Below, in pieces: positions 17,192 to 26,377 of a stretch of 41,813 nucleotides of DNA. This DNA is from Brevibacterium moorei. GTDB taxonomy: Bacteria > Actinomycetota > Actinomycetes > Actinomycetales > Brevibacteriaceae. The stretch is from NCBI RefSeq assembly GCF_024580735.1, contig NZ_JANIJX010000026.1, forward strand, positions 1 through 41,813, read 5' to 3'. Positions within the stretch are counted from its first letter, which is position 1. Each line of letters opens with the position of its first letter. Both the position numbers and the translations under genes were made by a program. The notes beneath the pieces were generated by a model. The model was not told the origin of the DNA. It searched no databases and saw nothing but the letters and a program-made list of their open reading frames with translations.

Positions 17192-18871
17192 TCACCCGTT
17201 CTTGCGCAGGGCCTGACCGAAGCGCTCGGGCACGACCCTGCCCGCGTCGACCGCCACGTTGCCACCCACCAGCACGGTGGACACACCGGTCGCCAACTGC
17301 CACGGCTCATCGTAGGTGGCGTTCTGCCGTACCGTATCCGGATCGAACACCGCCACATCGGCGACCCGGCCCACCTCCAACACGCCACGGTCGACAAGCC
17401 CCATCCGCGCCGCCGGCGCACTGGTCATCTTGCGCACGGCCTCTTCAAGGGTCAGCAGTCCTGTTTCACGCACATAGTGGCCCAGCACAGTCACGAAGGT
17501 ACCGAAGGAACGCGGGTGGGGCTTGCCCACCCGCTCGGTGTTCATCGTCCAGCCATCACTGGCCACCGACACCAGGGGGTGGGCCAGCACGCGGGCGACA
17601 TCTGCCGGGTCCATCGCGTGGTTGACGATCCCGACGGCGGCATCGTGGGCCTGCAGCACGCGCATGGCCGCTTCCTGCGGCGAGCAGCCGTCGCGCTGCC
17701 CGATCTGTTCGAGCGACAGACCGACCGTCCACTCATAGGATCCGACGCCCGACTGCGGGCCCACCGAGGCGATGACGACGCCGGCCGGGTCGATGTCCCG
17801 TCCGAAGCGCTCGGCCATGCCGGCTGCGATCCGGGCCCTGACCTCGGATTCGGCCAGGCGTTCGAGCAGCGCGTCCTTCCCACCGTCCATCGCGAAGCCC
17901 GGCAGCCGGGAAGTCAGGCGCGTCGACGAGGCCGTGTACGGGTACACATCGGCCGTCACGTCCACACCGCGTGCCCGGGCCGCCTCGATCAGCTCGAGTG
18001 CGGCGGCCGGCTTGCCGTAATTCTCCGGTCCCATCGCCTTCAGGTGCGAGATCTCCAGCCGGGCGCCACCGGCCTCGGCTGCGGCGATCGCCTCGCGCAC
18101 CGAGTCGAGTAGAGAGTGCGACTCATTGCGCATATGGGTCGAGTACAGCAGGTCGTGCGATGCCGCCTCGGCGACCAGGGCTGCAACCTCCGGCGGGGTC
18201 GAGTACGACCCCGGCGCATAGATCAAACCCGAGGAGAAGCCGTGGACTCCGGCCTCGGCCGCCTTGGCGACCTCGCGGCGCATCGCGGCCAACTGGGCGT
18301 CGTCGGGCGCCACGTCGCCGGGGCCCAGGATGTAGGAGCGAATGGACGACAGGCCCACCTGCACCGCGATGTTCATCCCCGGCTGCGTCTCGTCCAAAGC
18401 TGCGAAGAACCCGGCGGCATCCGTCCACTCGCCGGTGAAGCCCGCGTCCAGGTGGGCGTTGTCGCGCCGGATGTCCTCCAGCGAGCGCGCCGGGAAGGTC
18501 GAGGATCCGCAGTTGCCCGTCAGCGCCGTCGTCACTCCCTGAACCAGCTGGGTCACGGCGGCCGGCGAGGCCTGGATGGAGAAGTCCGCGTGCGAGTGCA
18601 GGTCGATGAACCCGGGGCTGACCACGTGGCCGGCAGCGTCGATGACGCGGACTGCTTGCGGGGAGCCCGCCGGGGCACCAGCGCCGGCGGTGTCCCCTCG
18701 CCCGGCCGAGGCCTCGGCCGCCCGGGTGCCCGTGGCGGGCTGATCCGCCCCGGCCGGCCCCGTGGCCCGCAGGTACGCGATCCGGCCGTCCTTGACGCCG
18801 AGCTCGCCCGGATAGCGCCCGGACCCGGTGCCGTCGACGATCTGTGCGTTGACGATGAGGATGTCGAGCAT
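17192..18871 (-). CDS. N-acyl-D-amino-acid deacylase (D-aminoacylase) family amidohydrolase
   Basis: Zinc amidohydrolase of 559 aa predicted to hydrolyse N-acyl-D-amino acids (or related amides) in the cytosol. It shows the amidohydrolase first metal motif GFIDLHSHADFS, the D-aminoacylase-specific cysteine in LTGNCGSSTFP, STHMRNESHS, EISHLKAMG, and VASDGWTMNTERVGKPHPR with the catalytic Asp. The ATG at 18871 is preferred because AGGTG lies 6 nt upstream and the family begins MLDILIVNAQIVDGTG; a GTG at 18880 overlapping the permease stop is an alternative. An unusual Ala/Gly-rich insertion of about 40 residues separates the N-terminal beta strands from the metal motif. It is co-transcribed with the permease just upstream. 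Confidence 0.9.
   Translation of the reverse strand: MLDILIVNAQIVDGTGSGRYPGELGVKDGRIAYLRATGPAGADQPATGTRAAEASAGRGDTAGAGAPAGSPQAVRVIDAAGHVVSPGFIDLHSHADFSIQASPAAVTQLVQGVTTALTGNCGSSTFPARSLEDIRRDNAHLDAGFTGEWTDAAGFFAALDETQPGMNIAVQVGLSSIRSYILGPGDVAPDDAQLAAMRREVAKAAEAGVHGFSSGLIYAPGSYSTPPEVAALVAEAASHDLLYSTHMRNESHSLLDSVREAIAAAEAGGARLEISHLKAMGPENYGKPAAALELIEAARARGVDVTADVYPYTASSTRLTSRLPGFAMDGGKDALLERLAESEVRARIAAGMAERFGRDIDPAGVVIASVGPQSGVGSYEWTVGLSLEQIGQRDGCSPQEAAMRVLQAHDAAVGIVNHAMDPADVARVLAHPLVSVASDGWTMNTERVGKPHPRSFGTFVTVLGHYVRETGLLTLEEAVRKMTSAPAARMGLVDRGVLEVGRVADVAVFDPDTVRQNATYDEPWQLATGVSTVLVGGNVAVDAGRVVPERFGQALRKNG
18703..18720. repeat. 18-bp palindrome in D-aminoacylase insertion (copy 2)
   Basis: Perfect palindrome containing the core GGCCGAGGCCTCGGCC, identical to the core at 5251-5266. 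It lies in the DNA encoding the Ala-rich insertion of the D-aminoacylase. Confidence 0.6.
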
Positions 18872-18876
18872 ATGTG

Positions 18877-20475
18877 TCACCTGGTTTCGAAGAAGAGGAT
18901 GATGCCGTACATGATGCAGGCCGGGACCAACAGCATCCAGCCCGTGAGCATCATGTTCTTCAGGTTGGTGGAGCGGGCCAGGCCCATCACACCCACCATA
19001 TTGCCGTTGGGGAACGGACCGTAGGTGTCGGCCTTCGAAGCGAACAGCAGCACGATGGTCCAGCTACTGGCGGTCACGCCCAGGGCCGTGCCGACGTCGC
19101 CGAAGACCTTGTCCAGCAGGACCACCTGCGCGGCGGTCGCGCCGGGCACGCCAACCCAGCCCAGCAGGGCGATGATGATGGAGAAGACGAAGGGCGAGGC
19201 CGACTGCAGCTGCGGGCCGAAGATGTCGAGGATGACCTGGAACGGGGCCAGTTCGTCGATCACCTTGAACAGGGCCGCCAGCAGCCAGAACAGGATGAAG
19301 ATGCTGACCACGGCCGCGCAGCCGCGGTAAACGGCCGTGACGATCGTGGAGATGCTCATCCGGGCCGCCAGCCCTGTGGCCACGCCCAGGACGGGCAGGG
19401 CGATGAGCGGGAACTGCGTACCGGCCGAGGTCATGGTGGCGAAGACGACCGAGGCGAGCAGGATGACCAGGAAGACCGTGGTGGCGCGGCCCGATCCGGG
19501 CACGTGCGCGGTGTCCTCCGCACCGACCTCGTCCGCGGTGTAGTAGTCCTCGACGTCACCGCCGGTGCGCTTCTGCATCCAGGCGACCACGGGCAGGCCC
19601 AGGGCCAGCGACAGGATCGCCAGGGGGCCGGCGCCGTAGAGCAGGTACTGGCCGTAGTTGACGCCGGCGGCCTCCATGATCGCGACGTTGGAGCCGGCGA
19701 ACGGCGCCAGGGCCAGGCCCGCACAGCCGCCGATGAACAGCATCGCCGCGGTGGCGGATTTCGTGTACTTCAGGCGGGCGGTGATCGGCAGCAGGATGGG
19801 GGCGGCGATCGCGATGGCCCCGGCGAGGGTGCCAAGGGCCGCGACCAGGATGAGGCAGGAGATCATCACGCCCATCACCACGGCCTGGCGTCCCCACTTG
19901 CCGAAGACCCGCATGACCCCGGTGACGATTCGCTGCGCGACGCCGGTGATCTTGAGGATCTCGCCCACGCCGGATCCCAGCATGATGATCAGACCGATCA
20001 TGGTGATCTGGTCGGACAGAGAATCGCCCATGATCTTGCCGACGTCGATCAGGTCGATCTTGCCGATGATGAAACCGGAGACGATCGCGATGACGGTGGC
20101 CACCACGATGTCCATGCCCAGGATCGCCAGGACCGCGTACAGCACGATCGGCAGCAGGCCCCACAGGGTCGGTCCGTTGGTGAAGAACGCCGCCACGACC
20201 GAGGCGATGACGCCCAGGGCGCTGAGCGTCCAGACCGTGATCCGCCGGCCCTTGGACAGGGTCACCTCGTAGGTGTTGTGGGATTCGGCGTCCTGCGCCT
20301 GCCCGCTGATGTCGGCGGCGGTGCCGCCTGCCTTCCGCGTGGCCGTCGCGGTCGTCAGATCACCGTGGTCCGCGGCGGCCTGGGCCTCCCGGCCCCTGGC
20401 GCTGCGGTGGTGGGCGGGGTGCTTCGGGTCGTCCTGGCCCGAGGCCCCGGGTCCGGTGGGCGGCGTGTTCGCCAT
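18877..20475 (-). CDS. IT-superfamily permease (GntP/NhaC/DcuC-like) coupled to D-aminoacylase
   Basis: Integral membrane protein of 532 aa with about 12 hydrophobic segments. The first 70 residues are polar and low in complexity (RKAGGTAAD), followed by ITVWTLSALGVIASVVAAFF. Conserved-looking stretches include IIMLGSGVGEILKITGVAQR, TLAGAIAIAAPILLP and PFAGSNVAIMEAAGVNYGQY. These resemble the ion-transporter superfamily (gluconate permease/NhaC-like), but I cannot assign a subfamily with confidence. The start ATG at 20475 has GGGAGAG upstream. The downstream D-aminoacylase starts within a few bases of its stop, so the likely cargo is an N-acyl-amino acid or similar carboxylate. A degenerate copy of its N-terminal coding region survives at 32882-32978. 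Confidence 0.8.
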   Translation of the reverse strand: MANTPPTGPGASGQDDPKHPAHHRSARGREAQAAADHGDLTTATATRKAGGTAADISGQAQDAESHNTYEVTLSKGRRITVWTLSALGVIASVVAAFFTNGPTLWGLLPIVLYAVLAILGMDIVVATVIAIVSGFIIGKIDLIDVGKIMGDSLSDQITMIGLIIMLGSGVGEILKITGVAQRIVTGVMRVFGKWGRQAVVMGVMISCLILVAALGTLAGAIAIAAPILLPITARLKYTKSATAAMLFIGGCAGLALAPFAGSNVAIMEAAGVNYGQYLLYGAGPLAILSLALGLPVVAWMQKRTGGDVEDYYTADEVGAEDTAHVPGSGRATTVFLVILLASVVFATMTSAGTQFPLIALPVLGVATGLAARMSISTIVTAVYRGCAAVVSIFILFWLLAALFKVIDELAPFQVILDIFGPQLQSASPFVFSIIIALLGWVGVPGATAAQVVLLDKVFGDVGTALGVTASSWTIVLLFASKADTYGPFPNGNMVGVMGLARSTNLKNMMLTGWMLLVPACIMYGIILFFETR

Positions 20476-20568
20476 GAGTACGTCTCTCCCTGTTTCCTTG
20501 GTTTGTGTTCCAGATCAAACGGAGTTGAACCTATCACAGGGTCATCGGACGACTCGTGGGAACACCGG

Positions 20569-22116
20569 CTATTTCCGCTGCATGTTGTAGATCAGATCGC
20601 CGGAGACGGCCGAGAACCGATAACCGGTGAACTCATTGCTGAAGGCGACGATACCGGTCTTCTTCCCGAATTTGACGATCGGCAGATAGTCGTAGAAGGC
20701 CTTCTGCAATTCGTCCTTGTGGGTCAGAGCATCCTTTTCGCTGGCCGCCGTCAGGATCTTGTCCGACACGGTATCCAGAGCCTTGCTGTCCGTCCAGCCG
20801 GGCCAGGTCTTATTGAAATACACGGCGGTCAGCGGATTCGTCGGCGCATTCGAACCCGTGATGAAGATTTCGAAGGCCTTCGGATCCGTGCGGTTCTGCA
20901 GGACCGTCGCCCAGTCGGTGACGACCAGCTGCGACTTGATCCCGGCATTGATCAGCTGCTGGTTGAGCACCACTGCGTTGTTGTAGTGGTCCTCGTACTC
21001 ACGCGAGGTCAGGATTCGGACGGGCTCGCCCTTGTAACCGGCTTCGTCCAACAGCTTCTTGACGTCCCCGGGGTTCTTCTCGTTGTAGCGCTCCAGGAAC
21101 TTCTCGCTGTTCCAGGGCGAATAGGACGGAGCGAGCGCACCATCGGTGTCGTAGAACTTGCGGTCGGAGAACGCGGCCTTCTGAATGTCCTCGGTATTCA
21201 CTGCTGCCAGCACAGCCTGGCGCATCTTCGGATTGGCCATCAGCCCGGTCTTCTTGTTGAACACCGCGGCGTTGAAGCCCAGGTCCGTGACGTTGACCGT
21301 CAGGTCCTTGTTGCCGTCCAGCATTCCGAAATTGTCCGGGGGCAGGTTGTTCGCGGCATCGTATTCGCCGGTCTGCAAACCCGACATGCGCGTGGACTGG
21401 TCTGTCACGAAGTAGTAGAAGATGTTGTCGAAGTGTGCTTCCTTCTTACCGGCGGCGTCGTCTGCCTCCCCCTCGGGAGACACATAGTCGTCGAACTTCG
21501 ACAGGCGCACGAACTGGTCCGTCTGCCAGTCCTCGAACTTATAGGGGCCAGTACCCGTATAGTCGGTGACCGCTTTGTCACCGGCGGCCTCCATCACCTC
21601 TTTGGGCTGGATCACCGGACCCTGCAGCATATCGGCGAACAGAGTCGGCGCGACGGCCAGCGGTTCGGGCAGGTTCAGCCGCAGCGTGTCGGCGCCCGTC
21701 TTCTCCACTGTCGCCTTGGAGAAGAACTGTTTGCCGGTGCCGGTCTTGTCCAACCACGCCTGGACCGAGGCGACCGCGTCGTCGACGTCCATGGTGTCGC
21801 CGTTGTGGAACTTCACCCCGTGTCGCAGGGTGAAGTTCAAGGTCCGGTTGTCCTTCGACATAGAGAATTTCGAGGCCAGCACCGGTTTGACCTTGCCGCT
21901 ATCGGTCGCAGCGATCAGCGGTTCCAGGAAGTTCCGGGAGATGTCGCGAGTCGCCGTGGCCGTGGACATCATCGGGTCGAGCGTGGTGGGCTGTGCGTTG
22001 AAGGCGAAGGTGAAGTCGTTGGGGCCAGACCCCTTGGAGTCCCCCAATCCACCGCCCATGCATCCGGTAAGCAGCAGCGAAGCACTCACACAGACCGCAG
22101 CAATCAGTCGTTTCAT
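20569..22116 (-). CDS. peptide ABC transporter substrate-binding lipoprotein (SBP family 5)
   Basis: Lipid-anchored solute receptor of 515 aa: signal MKRLIAAVCVSASLLLTGC with lipobox LLTGC (Cys19). The family 5 features are FAFNAQPTTLDPMMSTATAT, FTLRHGVKFHNGDTMDVDD and a long bilobal body ending YRFSAVSGDLIYNMQRK. GAGGGG precedes the ATG. It is the last gene of cassette B, 12 nt after the amidase, an unusual position because receptors are more often first. No strong terminator follows; the permease promoter lies in the next 90 bp. Confidence 0.92.
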   Translation of the reverse strand: MKRLIAAVCVSASLLLTGCMGGGLGDSKGSGPNDFTFAFNAQPTTLDPMMSTATATRDISRNFLEPLIAATDSGKVKPVLASKFSMSKDNRTLNFTLRHGVKFHNGDTMDVDDAVASVQAWLDKTGTGKQFFSKATVEKTGADTLRLNLPEPLAVAPTLFADMLQGPVIQPKEVMEAAGDKAVTDYTGTGPYKFEDWQTDQFVRLSKFDDYVSPEGEADDAAGKKEAHFDNIFYYFVTDQSTRMSGLQTGEYDAANNLPPDNFGMLDGNKDLTVNVTDLGFNAAVFNKKTGLMANPKMRQAVLAAVNTEDIQKAAFSDRKFYDTDGALAPSYSPWNSEKFLERYNEKNPGDVKKLLDEAGYKGEPVRILTSREYEDHYNNAVVLNQQLINAGIKSQLVVTDWATVLQNRTDPKAFEIFITGSNAPTNPLTAVYFNKTWPGWTDSKALDTVSDKILTAASEKDALTHKDELQKAFYDYLPIVKFGKKTGIVAFSNEFTGYRFSAVSGDLIYNMQRK

Positions 22117-22128
22117 GTCGTTTGCCCC

Positions 22129-23607
22129 TCAGCGAATCGTCGGAAAGCGGTCGTGCACCATGGACAGATCTGCGGTCGGTCCGACGTGCCCGGAGCCCAC
22201 CACCGCCTCCACCACCTGTGCCATTGCCAACAGCGTCCGGTCGTCCCGGTACCGGCCCACGACCTGCAGGCCCACCGGCAGCCCGGATTCGGTGAATCCC
22301 GCCGGGATGGAGATCGCGGGGTGCCCTGTCAACGTGATGATGCTGGGCAGGGTCATCCATTCGAGGTAGTCGTCGAGGACCCGGCCGTCGATGCTGCGCG
22401 GGTAGCGCTCGTGCACGTCGAATGGCGCGACCTGGCAGGTGGGTGTGAGCAGGATGTCCACGTCGCCGAGGAATTCCGCCATCCGCTGGAACACCCGTGA
22501 CTGCGTGGCCATGGCCTCAGAGGCCTGGGCTCCCGTGACCTCCTGCCCGACCTGGGCGTTCCACAGGGCGTCCTCTTTCATCTGATCGGCATGGTCGCGG
22601 GCCAGGGGCGCCAGGTTGTTGAACATCTGCAGGCCGCGTAGGGTGCGGAAGGCCTCACGGGCCCCGCCCAGATCGGGATGGCCCGATTCCATCCGGAAGC
22701 CGGCAGCGGCCAGCCGGTCGATCGCAGGAGACAGGACGGACAGGACCTCGGCGGAGACGCTGATCTCTCCCCCGAAATCGGGAGTCCACGCTGCACGGAT
22801 TCCCATGCCGCGCTCCGGCGACCAGACTGCGGCCGGACCCGCGCCCTCTGGCCCGGGCAGGGTGTCGGCGGACAGCGGATCGAGCGGGTGTCGGCCCGCT
22901 ATTACGTCGAACAGCAGGCGCACATCGGCCACGCACCTTGCCATTGGCCCCTTGACCGATAGCGTTCCGAATCCGTACCCGCTCGGATGGTTGGGAACCG
23001 CACCGAGGGAAGGACGCATCCCCACCACGTTGTTGAACGATGCGGGGTTGCGCAGTGATCCTCCCGTGTCGCTGCCGTCGGCGATGGGCAGCATGCCCGA
23101 GGCCAATGCGGCGGCCGCACCGCCGGACGATCCGCCTGCCGTCTTGGCCAGGTCGTAGGGATTGCGGGTGACACCGGTGACCGAGTTGAAGGTGTGGGAT
23201 CCCAGGCCGAACTCCGGGGTGTTGCTCTTGCCCACGATGACCGCGCCCGCCGCGCGCATGCGCTCGACCACCACGTGGTCGCTCGAGGCCACCCGGTCGG
23301 CGAAGATCGGGGAGCCCTGGGTGTAGCGGAAGCCACGGGCAGGGATCAGGTCCTTCACCGCGACGGGCAGACCGGCCAACGGCAGCCTGCTGCGGACCTC
23401 GGGCGGCATCGCGTCGATGGCCGCGGCCTGGGCCAGAGCCGTGTCCGGTTGAACGTCCAACAGCGCGTTGACGGCCGGATTCACCTGGGCGATCCGGTCC
23501 AGGTGCGCGGTGACCACCTCGTGAGCACTGCGTTCACCGGTACGAACCGAGGCGGCCGTATCGATGGCCCGGGCGCCGATGATGGAATCTGTCTCCTGCT
23601 GTGCCAT
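22129..23607 (-). CDS. amidase-signature family hydrolase
   Basis: Amidase of 492 aa expected to hydrolyse a carboxamide to acid plus ammonia or amine in the cytosol. The Ser-cisSer-Lys triad is clear: Lys85 in PVAVKDLIP, cis-Ser160 in TAGGSSGGAAAAL, and nucleophile Ser184 in DTGGSLRNPAS. The usual AS spacing of 24 residues between the serines is kept. I choose the ATG at 23607: AGGAAGG (23614-23620) is 6 nt from it but abuts the ATG at 23613. Placed between the ATPase and the receptor genes of a complete peptide importer, it probably acts on the imported compound, such as a peptide amide or N-acyl amide (inference). Confidence 0.92.
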   Translation of the reverse strand: MAQQETDSIIGARAIDTAASVRTGERSAHEVVTAHLDRIAQVNPAVNALLDVQPDTALAQAAAIDAMPPEVRSRLPLAGLPVAVKDLIPARGFRYTQGSPIFADRVASSDHVVVERMRAAGAVIVGKSNTPEFGLGSHTFNSVTGVTRNPYDLAKTAGGSSGGAAAALASGMLPIADGSDTGGSLRNPASFNNVVGMRPSLGAVPNHPSGYGFGTLSVKGPMARCVADVRLLFDVIAGRHPLDPLSADTLPGPEGAGPAAVWSPERGMGIRAAWTPDFGGEISVSAEVLSVLSPAIDRLAAAGFRMESGHPDLGGAREAFRTLRGLQMFNNLAPLARDHADQMKEDALWNAQVGQEVTGAQASEAMATQSRVFQRMAEFLGDVDILLTPTCQVAPFDVHERYPRSIDGRVLDDYLEWMTLPSIITLTGHPAISIPAGFTESGLPVGLQVVGRYRDDRTLLAMAQVVEAVVGSGHVGPTADLSMVHDRFPTIR

Positions 23608-23609
23608 GA

Positions 23610-24464
23610 TCATCCTTCCTGCCGTCTGATCGGTACGCGCCTCATACTGGGGTGGGTGATGGGAACGGATTTCAGCAGTTTCTTGGTGTATTCGTGTTGC
23701 GGATCGCCGAAGATCTGCTCCGGGGTGCCCTCTTCGACCAGCTCGCCCTTGTACATGACGCCGATTCGGTGGGCCATATAGCGGACCACGCTCATATCGT
23801 GCGAGATGAAGAAGTAGGTCAGGCCGGTGTCCCGCTGCAGCCGACGCAGCAGGTTGAGGACCTGGGCCTGGATCGACACGTCCAGCGCCGACACCGGTTC
23901 GTCCAGGATCAGCAGGCGGGGGTCGACCATGAGCGCGCGGGCGATGCCGATGCGCTGGCGCTGCCCGCCGGAGAATTCGTGGGGGAACCGTCGCGCGTGC
24001 TCCTCGCCGAAGCCCACCTGTTCCAGACTCTCCAGCACCCGGGCGCGGATCACCTCCGGCGACCGCTCACCGACGATCTTGAGGGCCTCCGCCAGAATGG
24101 TCCCAATCCGCCGCCGTGGATTGAGCGAGGAGTACGGGTCCTGGAACACGGTCTGGATCTGGCGGCGTTCGGCGATCGACCTGGACTTGCCCAGGTCGAT
24201 TTCCCTGCCGTCGAAGACGACCGTCCCGCCCGTGCGTTCTTCCAGCCCCTGGATCATCCGGCCCGTCGTCGACTTCCCCGAACCGGACTCCCCTACCAGC
24301 GCATAGGTCGTCCCCGTGGGAATGTCGAAGCTGATGCTGTTGACTGCGTGATTGTCCCTGCGCTTCGATGAGAACGGGTTGTGCGAGGCATAGACCTTGT
24401 CCAGGTTCTTCACCTGCAGCAGCGGGGCGGTCACAGTCGCCGGACTCACGGTGGATTCTGTCAT
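23610..24464 (-). CDS. peptide ABC transporter ATP-binding protein (DppF type)
   Basis: Cytoplasmic ATPase of 284 aa with one nucleotide-binding domain: Walker A GESGSGKST, Q-loop FQDPYSSLNPRRRIG, signature FSGGQRQRIG, Walker B LLILDEP and switch His in FISHD. The C-terminal EEGTPEQIFGDPQHEYTKKL is the Dpp/Opp-type extension. The ATG at 24464 overlaps the stop of the upstream ATPase (ATGA) and has GGAAGGA upstream; the open frame beyond it is not coding. It works as a heterodimer with the DppD-like protein. Confidence 0.93.
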   Translation of the reverse strand: MTESTVSPATVTAPLLQVKNLDKVYASHNPFSSKRRDNHAVNSISFDIPTGTTYALVGESGSGKSTTGRMIQGLEERTGGTVVFDGREIDLGKSRSIAERRQIQTVFQDPYSSLNPRRRIGTILAEALKIVGERSPEVIRARVLESLEQVGFGEEHARRFPHEFSGGQRQRIGIARALMVDPRLLILDEPVSALDVSIQAQVLNLLRRLQRDTGLTYFFISHDMSVVRYMAHRIGVMYKGELVEEGTPEQIFGDPQHEYTKKLLKSVPITHPSMRRVPIRRQEG

Positions 24465-25474
24465 TGCGCCGTTTCCTTCCCTGCGTCCTGGCCGTCCATC
24501 GCGGCTATCTCCTCTGCCCGGATGCAGCGCACCCGATGGTCCGGTGCGATCTCCCGCAACTCGGGAACGGCGGACCGGCAGGCATCGGTCGCAAAGGGGC
24601 AGCGCTGCGCGAACCGGCACCCGGCCGGCACATTGTTCAGGGTGGGCACCGTACCGGGGATGACCGGAAGGTCTACCTCGGGGTCCGTGTCCAGTGCAGG
24701 GGTCGAGCGCATCAGTCCCTGCGTGTAGGGATGGGCGGGCTTGTCGAACAGGGTCATCACATCGGTGTCCTCGATGACCTGGCCCAGATACATGACGATG
24801 ACCCGATCACAGACTTCGGCGACGACGCCAAGGTCGTGGGTGATGAACACCGTGCCGGCCTCGTAGTCCTCGCGCAACTTCAGAATCAGGTCCAGGATCT
24901 GTTCCTGCGTGGTGACGTCCAGGGCCGTGGTCGGCTCATCGGCGATGAGCAGCTCCGGATTGCAGGCCAGAGCCATGGCGATGACGACGCGCTGCCGCTG
25001 GCCGCCGGACAACTGGTGCGGATACTGTCCCAGCCGTTCGGCCGGTTCCGGAATGCCGGTCCGCTCCAGCAGTTCCAAAGCACGGGCCATGGCCTGCTTC
25101 TTCGTGACGTCCTCATGCGCCAGGATGGTCTCCGCCAGCTGATTGCCGATGGTGAACACCGGATTGAGCGAGCTCATCGGATCCTGGAACACCATGGAGA
25201 TCCGGCCACCACGGTACTTGCGCATCTGGGCCTCGGAGACCTCCAGCAGGTTCTGCCCCTTGAAGCTCACACTTCCCGAGTATTCGGTGGTATCGGGGTC
25301 CTGCAGCCGCATCAACGATTCCGCGGTCACCGACTTGCCGCAACCGGATTCTCCGACCAGCCCGACGATCTCCCCCGCGCGGACTTTGAACGAGACCCCG
25401 TCGACAGCAGTGACCTGTCCGGTCTCGGTCGTGAACCGGGTACGCAGGTCGTCTACTTCGAGTACGAATGCCAT
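24461..25474 (-). CDS. peptide ABC transporter ATP-binding protein (DppD type)
   Basis: ATPase of 337 aa: Walker [12 protein letters not shown]-loop [15 protein letters not shown], signature [10 protein letters not shown], Walker B LLIADEP, switch His in FITHD. The C-terminal segment has [16 protein letters not shown], the cysteine-bearing region that in some DppD/OppD proteins holds an Fe-S cluster or structural motif. The start is ATG 25474 with AGGAAG 6 nt upstream, 3 nt after the DppC stop. Intact here, it is a useful comparison for the truncated DppD at the right edge. Confidence 0.94.
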   Translation of the reverse strand: MAFVLEVDDLRTRFTTETGQVTAVDGVSFKVRAGEIVGLVGESGCGKSVTAESLMRLQDPDTTEYSGSVSFKGQNLLEVSEAQMRKYRGGRISMVFQDPMSSLNPVFTIGNQLAETILAHEDVTKKQAMARALELLERTGIPEPAERLGQYPHQLSGGQRQRVVIAMALACNPELLIADEPTTALDVTTQEQILDLILKLREDYEAGTVFITHDLGVVAEVCDRVIVMYLGQVIEDTDVMTLFDKPAHPYTQGLMRSTPALDTDPEVDLPVIPGTVPTLNNVPAGCRFAQRCPFATDACRSAVPELREIAPDHRVRCIRAEEIAAMDGQDAGKETAQ

Positions 25475-25477
25475 CGG

Positions 25478-26368
25478 TCACTTCCTCGTCTTGTTGTGTG
25501 TCGGATCCAGCAGATCTCGCAGGCTGTCACCCAGCAGGTTGACGGCCAGAATGGTGATCATGATGAAGGCTCCGGGGAACACGGTCATCCACCAGGAGTT
25601 GAAGATCAGGGTCTTCCCGTCCAGCAGCATGTTGCCCCAGGACGCTGCGGGCGGCGGCACTCCGGCGCCCAGGAAGCTCAGTGCGGCCTCGGTGATGAGG
25701 GCATCGGCGAAGATGAAGGTCATCTGGACGACCAGCGGGGACAGGACGTTCGGGGCGATGTTGATGCAGATGATGCGGAACAACGATGCGCCTTGGGCCT
25801 TCAACGCCTCGACGAAGGTCTGCTCCTTCACCACCAGCGCAGTCGAACGCACGATGCGCGCCACATAGGGTGTGAAGACGATGCTCAATGCGATGACCAC
25901 GTTGGACGTCTTCGCTCCCAGGGCCGCCATGATGGCGATCGCCAGCAGGATCGCGGGGAAGGCCATGAGCCCGTCGCAGATGCGCATGATGATGGCGTCG
26001 GCAACCCTGTTGTAGGCGGCGATCAGGCCCAGCAGCCCACCGATGACACCGGTGATCAGGGCGGTGATGATGCCGACCAGCAGGGATACCCGGGCTCCGG
26101 CGATGACACGGGAGAGGACATCGCGGCCGTAGTTGTCGGTGCCGAACCAGTTCTCGAAGCTGGGCGCGGCAAGACGATTGATCGGATCGATCGCCATGGG
26201 ATCCTTGGCGAACAGGGGGCCGAACAGCGCCAGCAGCACCATGAAGACGAAGATCGCGGCGCCGGCCAGGGCCATCTTGTTCTTGCCGAACTTCTTCACC
26301 AGCAGGGAGCGCCTGCTGCGGGAGCGATTGAGCCGGTGTGCGGAACCGGTGGTCATTTCGGTAGTCAC
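25478..26368 (-). CDS. peptide ABC transporter permease (DppC type)
   Basis: Permease of 296 aa with six transmembrane segments. It shows the DppC loop WFGTDNYGRDVLSRVIAGAR and the C-terminal SFLGAGVPPPAASWGNML. The start is GTG at 26368 with GAGGTGA 4 nt upstream; an ATG four codons later is poorly placed for this SD. It lies 9 nt after the DppB stop in cassette B. Confidence 0.93.
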   Translation of the reverse strand: MTTEMTTGSAHRLNRSRSRRSLLVKKFGKNKMALAGAAIFVFMVLLALFGPLFAKDPMAIDPINRLAAPSFENWFGTDNYGRDVLSRVIAGARVSLLVGIITALITGVIGGLLGLIAAYNRVADAIIMRICDGLMAFPAILLAIAIMAALGAKTSNVVIALSIVFTPYVARIVRSTALVVKEQTFVEALKAQGASLFRIICINIAPNVLSPLVVQMTFIFADALITEAALSFLGAGVPPPAASWGNMLLDGKTLIFNSWWMTVFPGAFIMITILAVNLLGDSLRDLLDPTHNKTRK

Positions 26369-26377
26369 TGAGTCACC

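Noticed and set aside
18874..22500. Very long plus-strand open frame of about 1200 codons
   Set aside because: It is antisense to the permease, receptor and part of the amidase genes, whose families are certain; the product would be Asp/His/Gln-rich nonsense caused by GC3 bias.
24368..26371. Long plus-strand open frame over the DppD/DppC genes
   Set aside because: Shadow of two clear ABC transporter genes; low-complexity composition and no start context.
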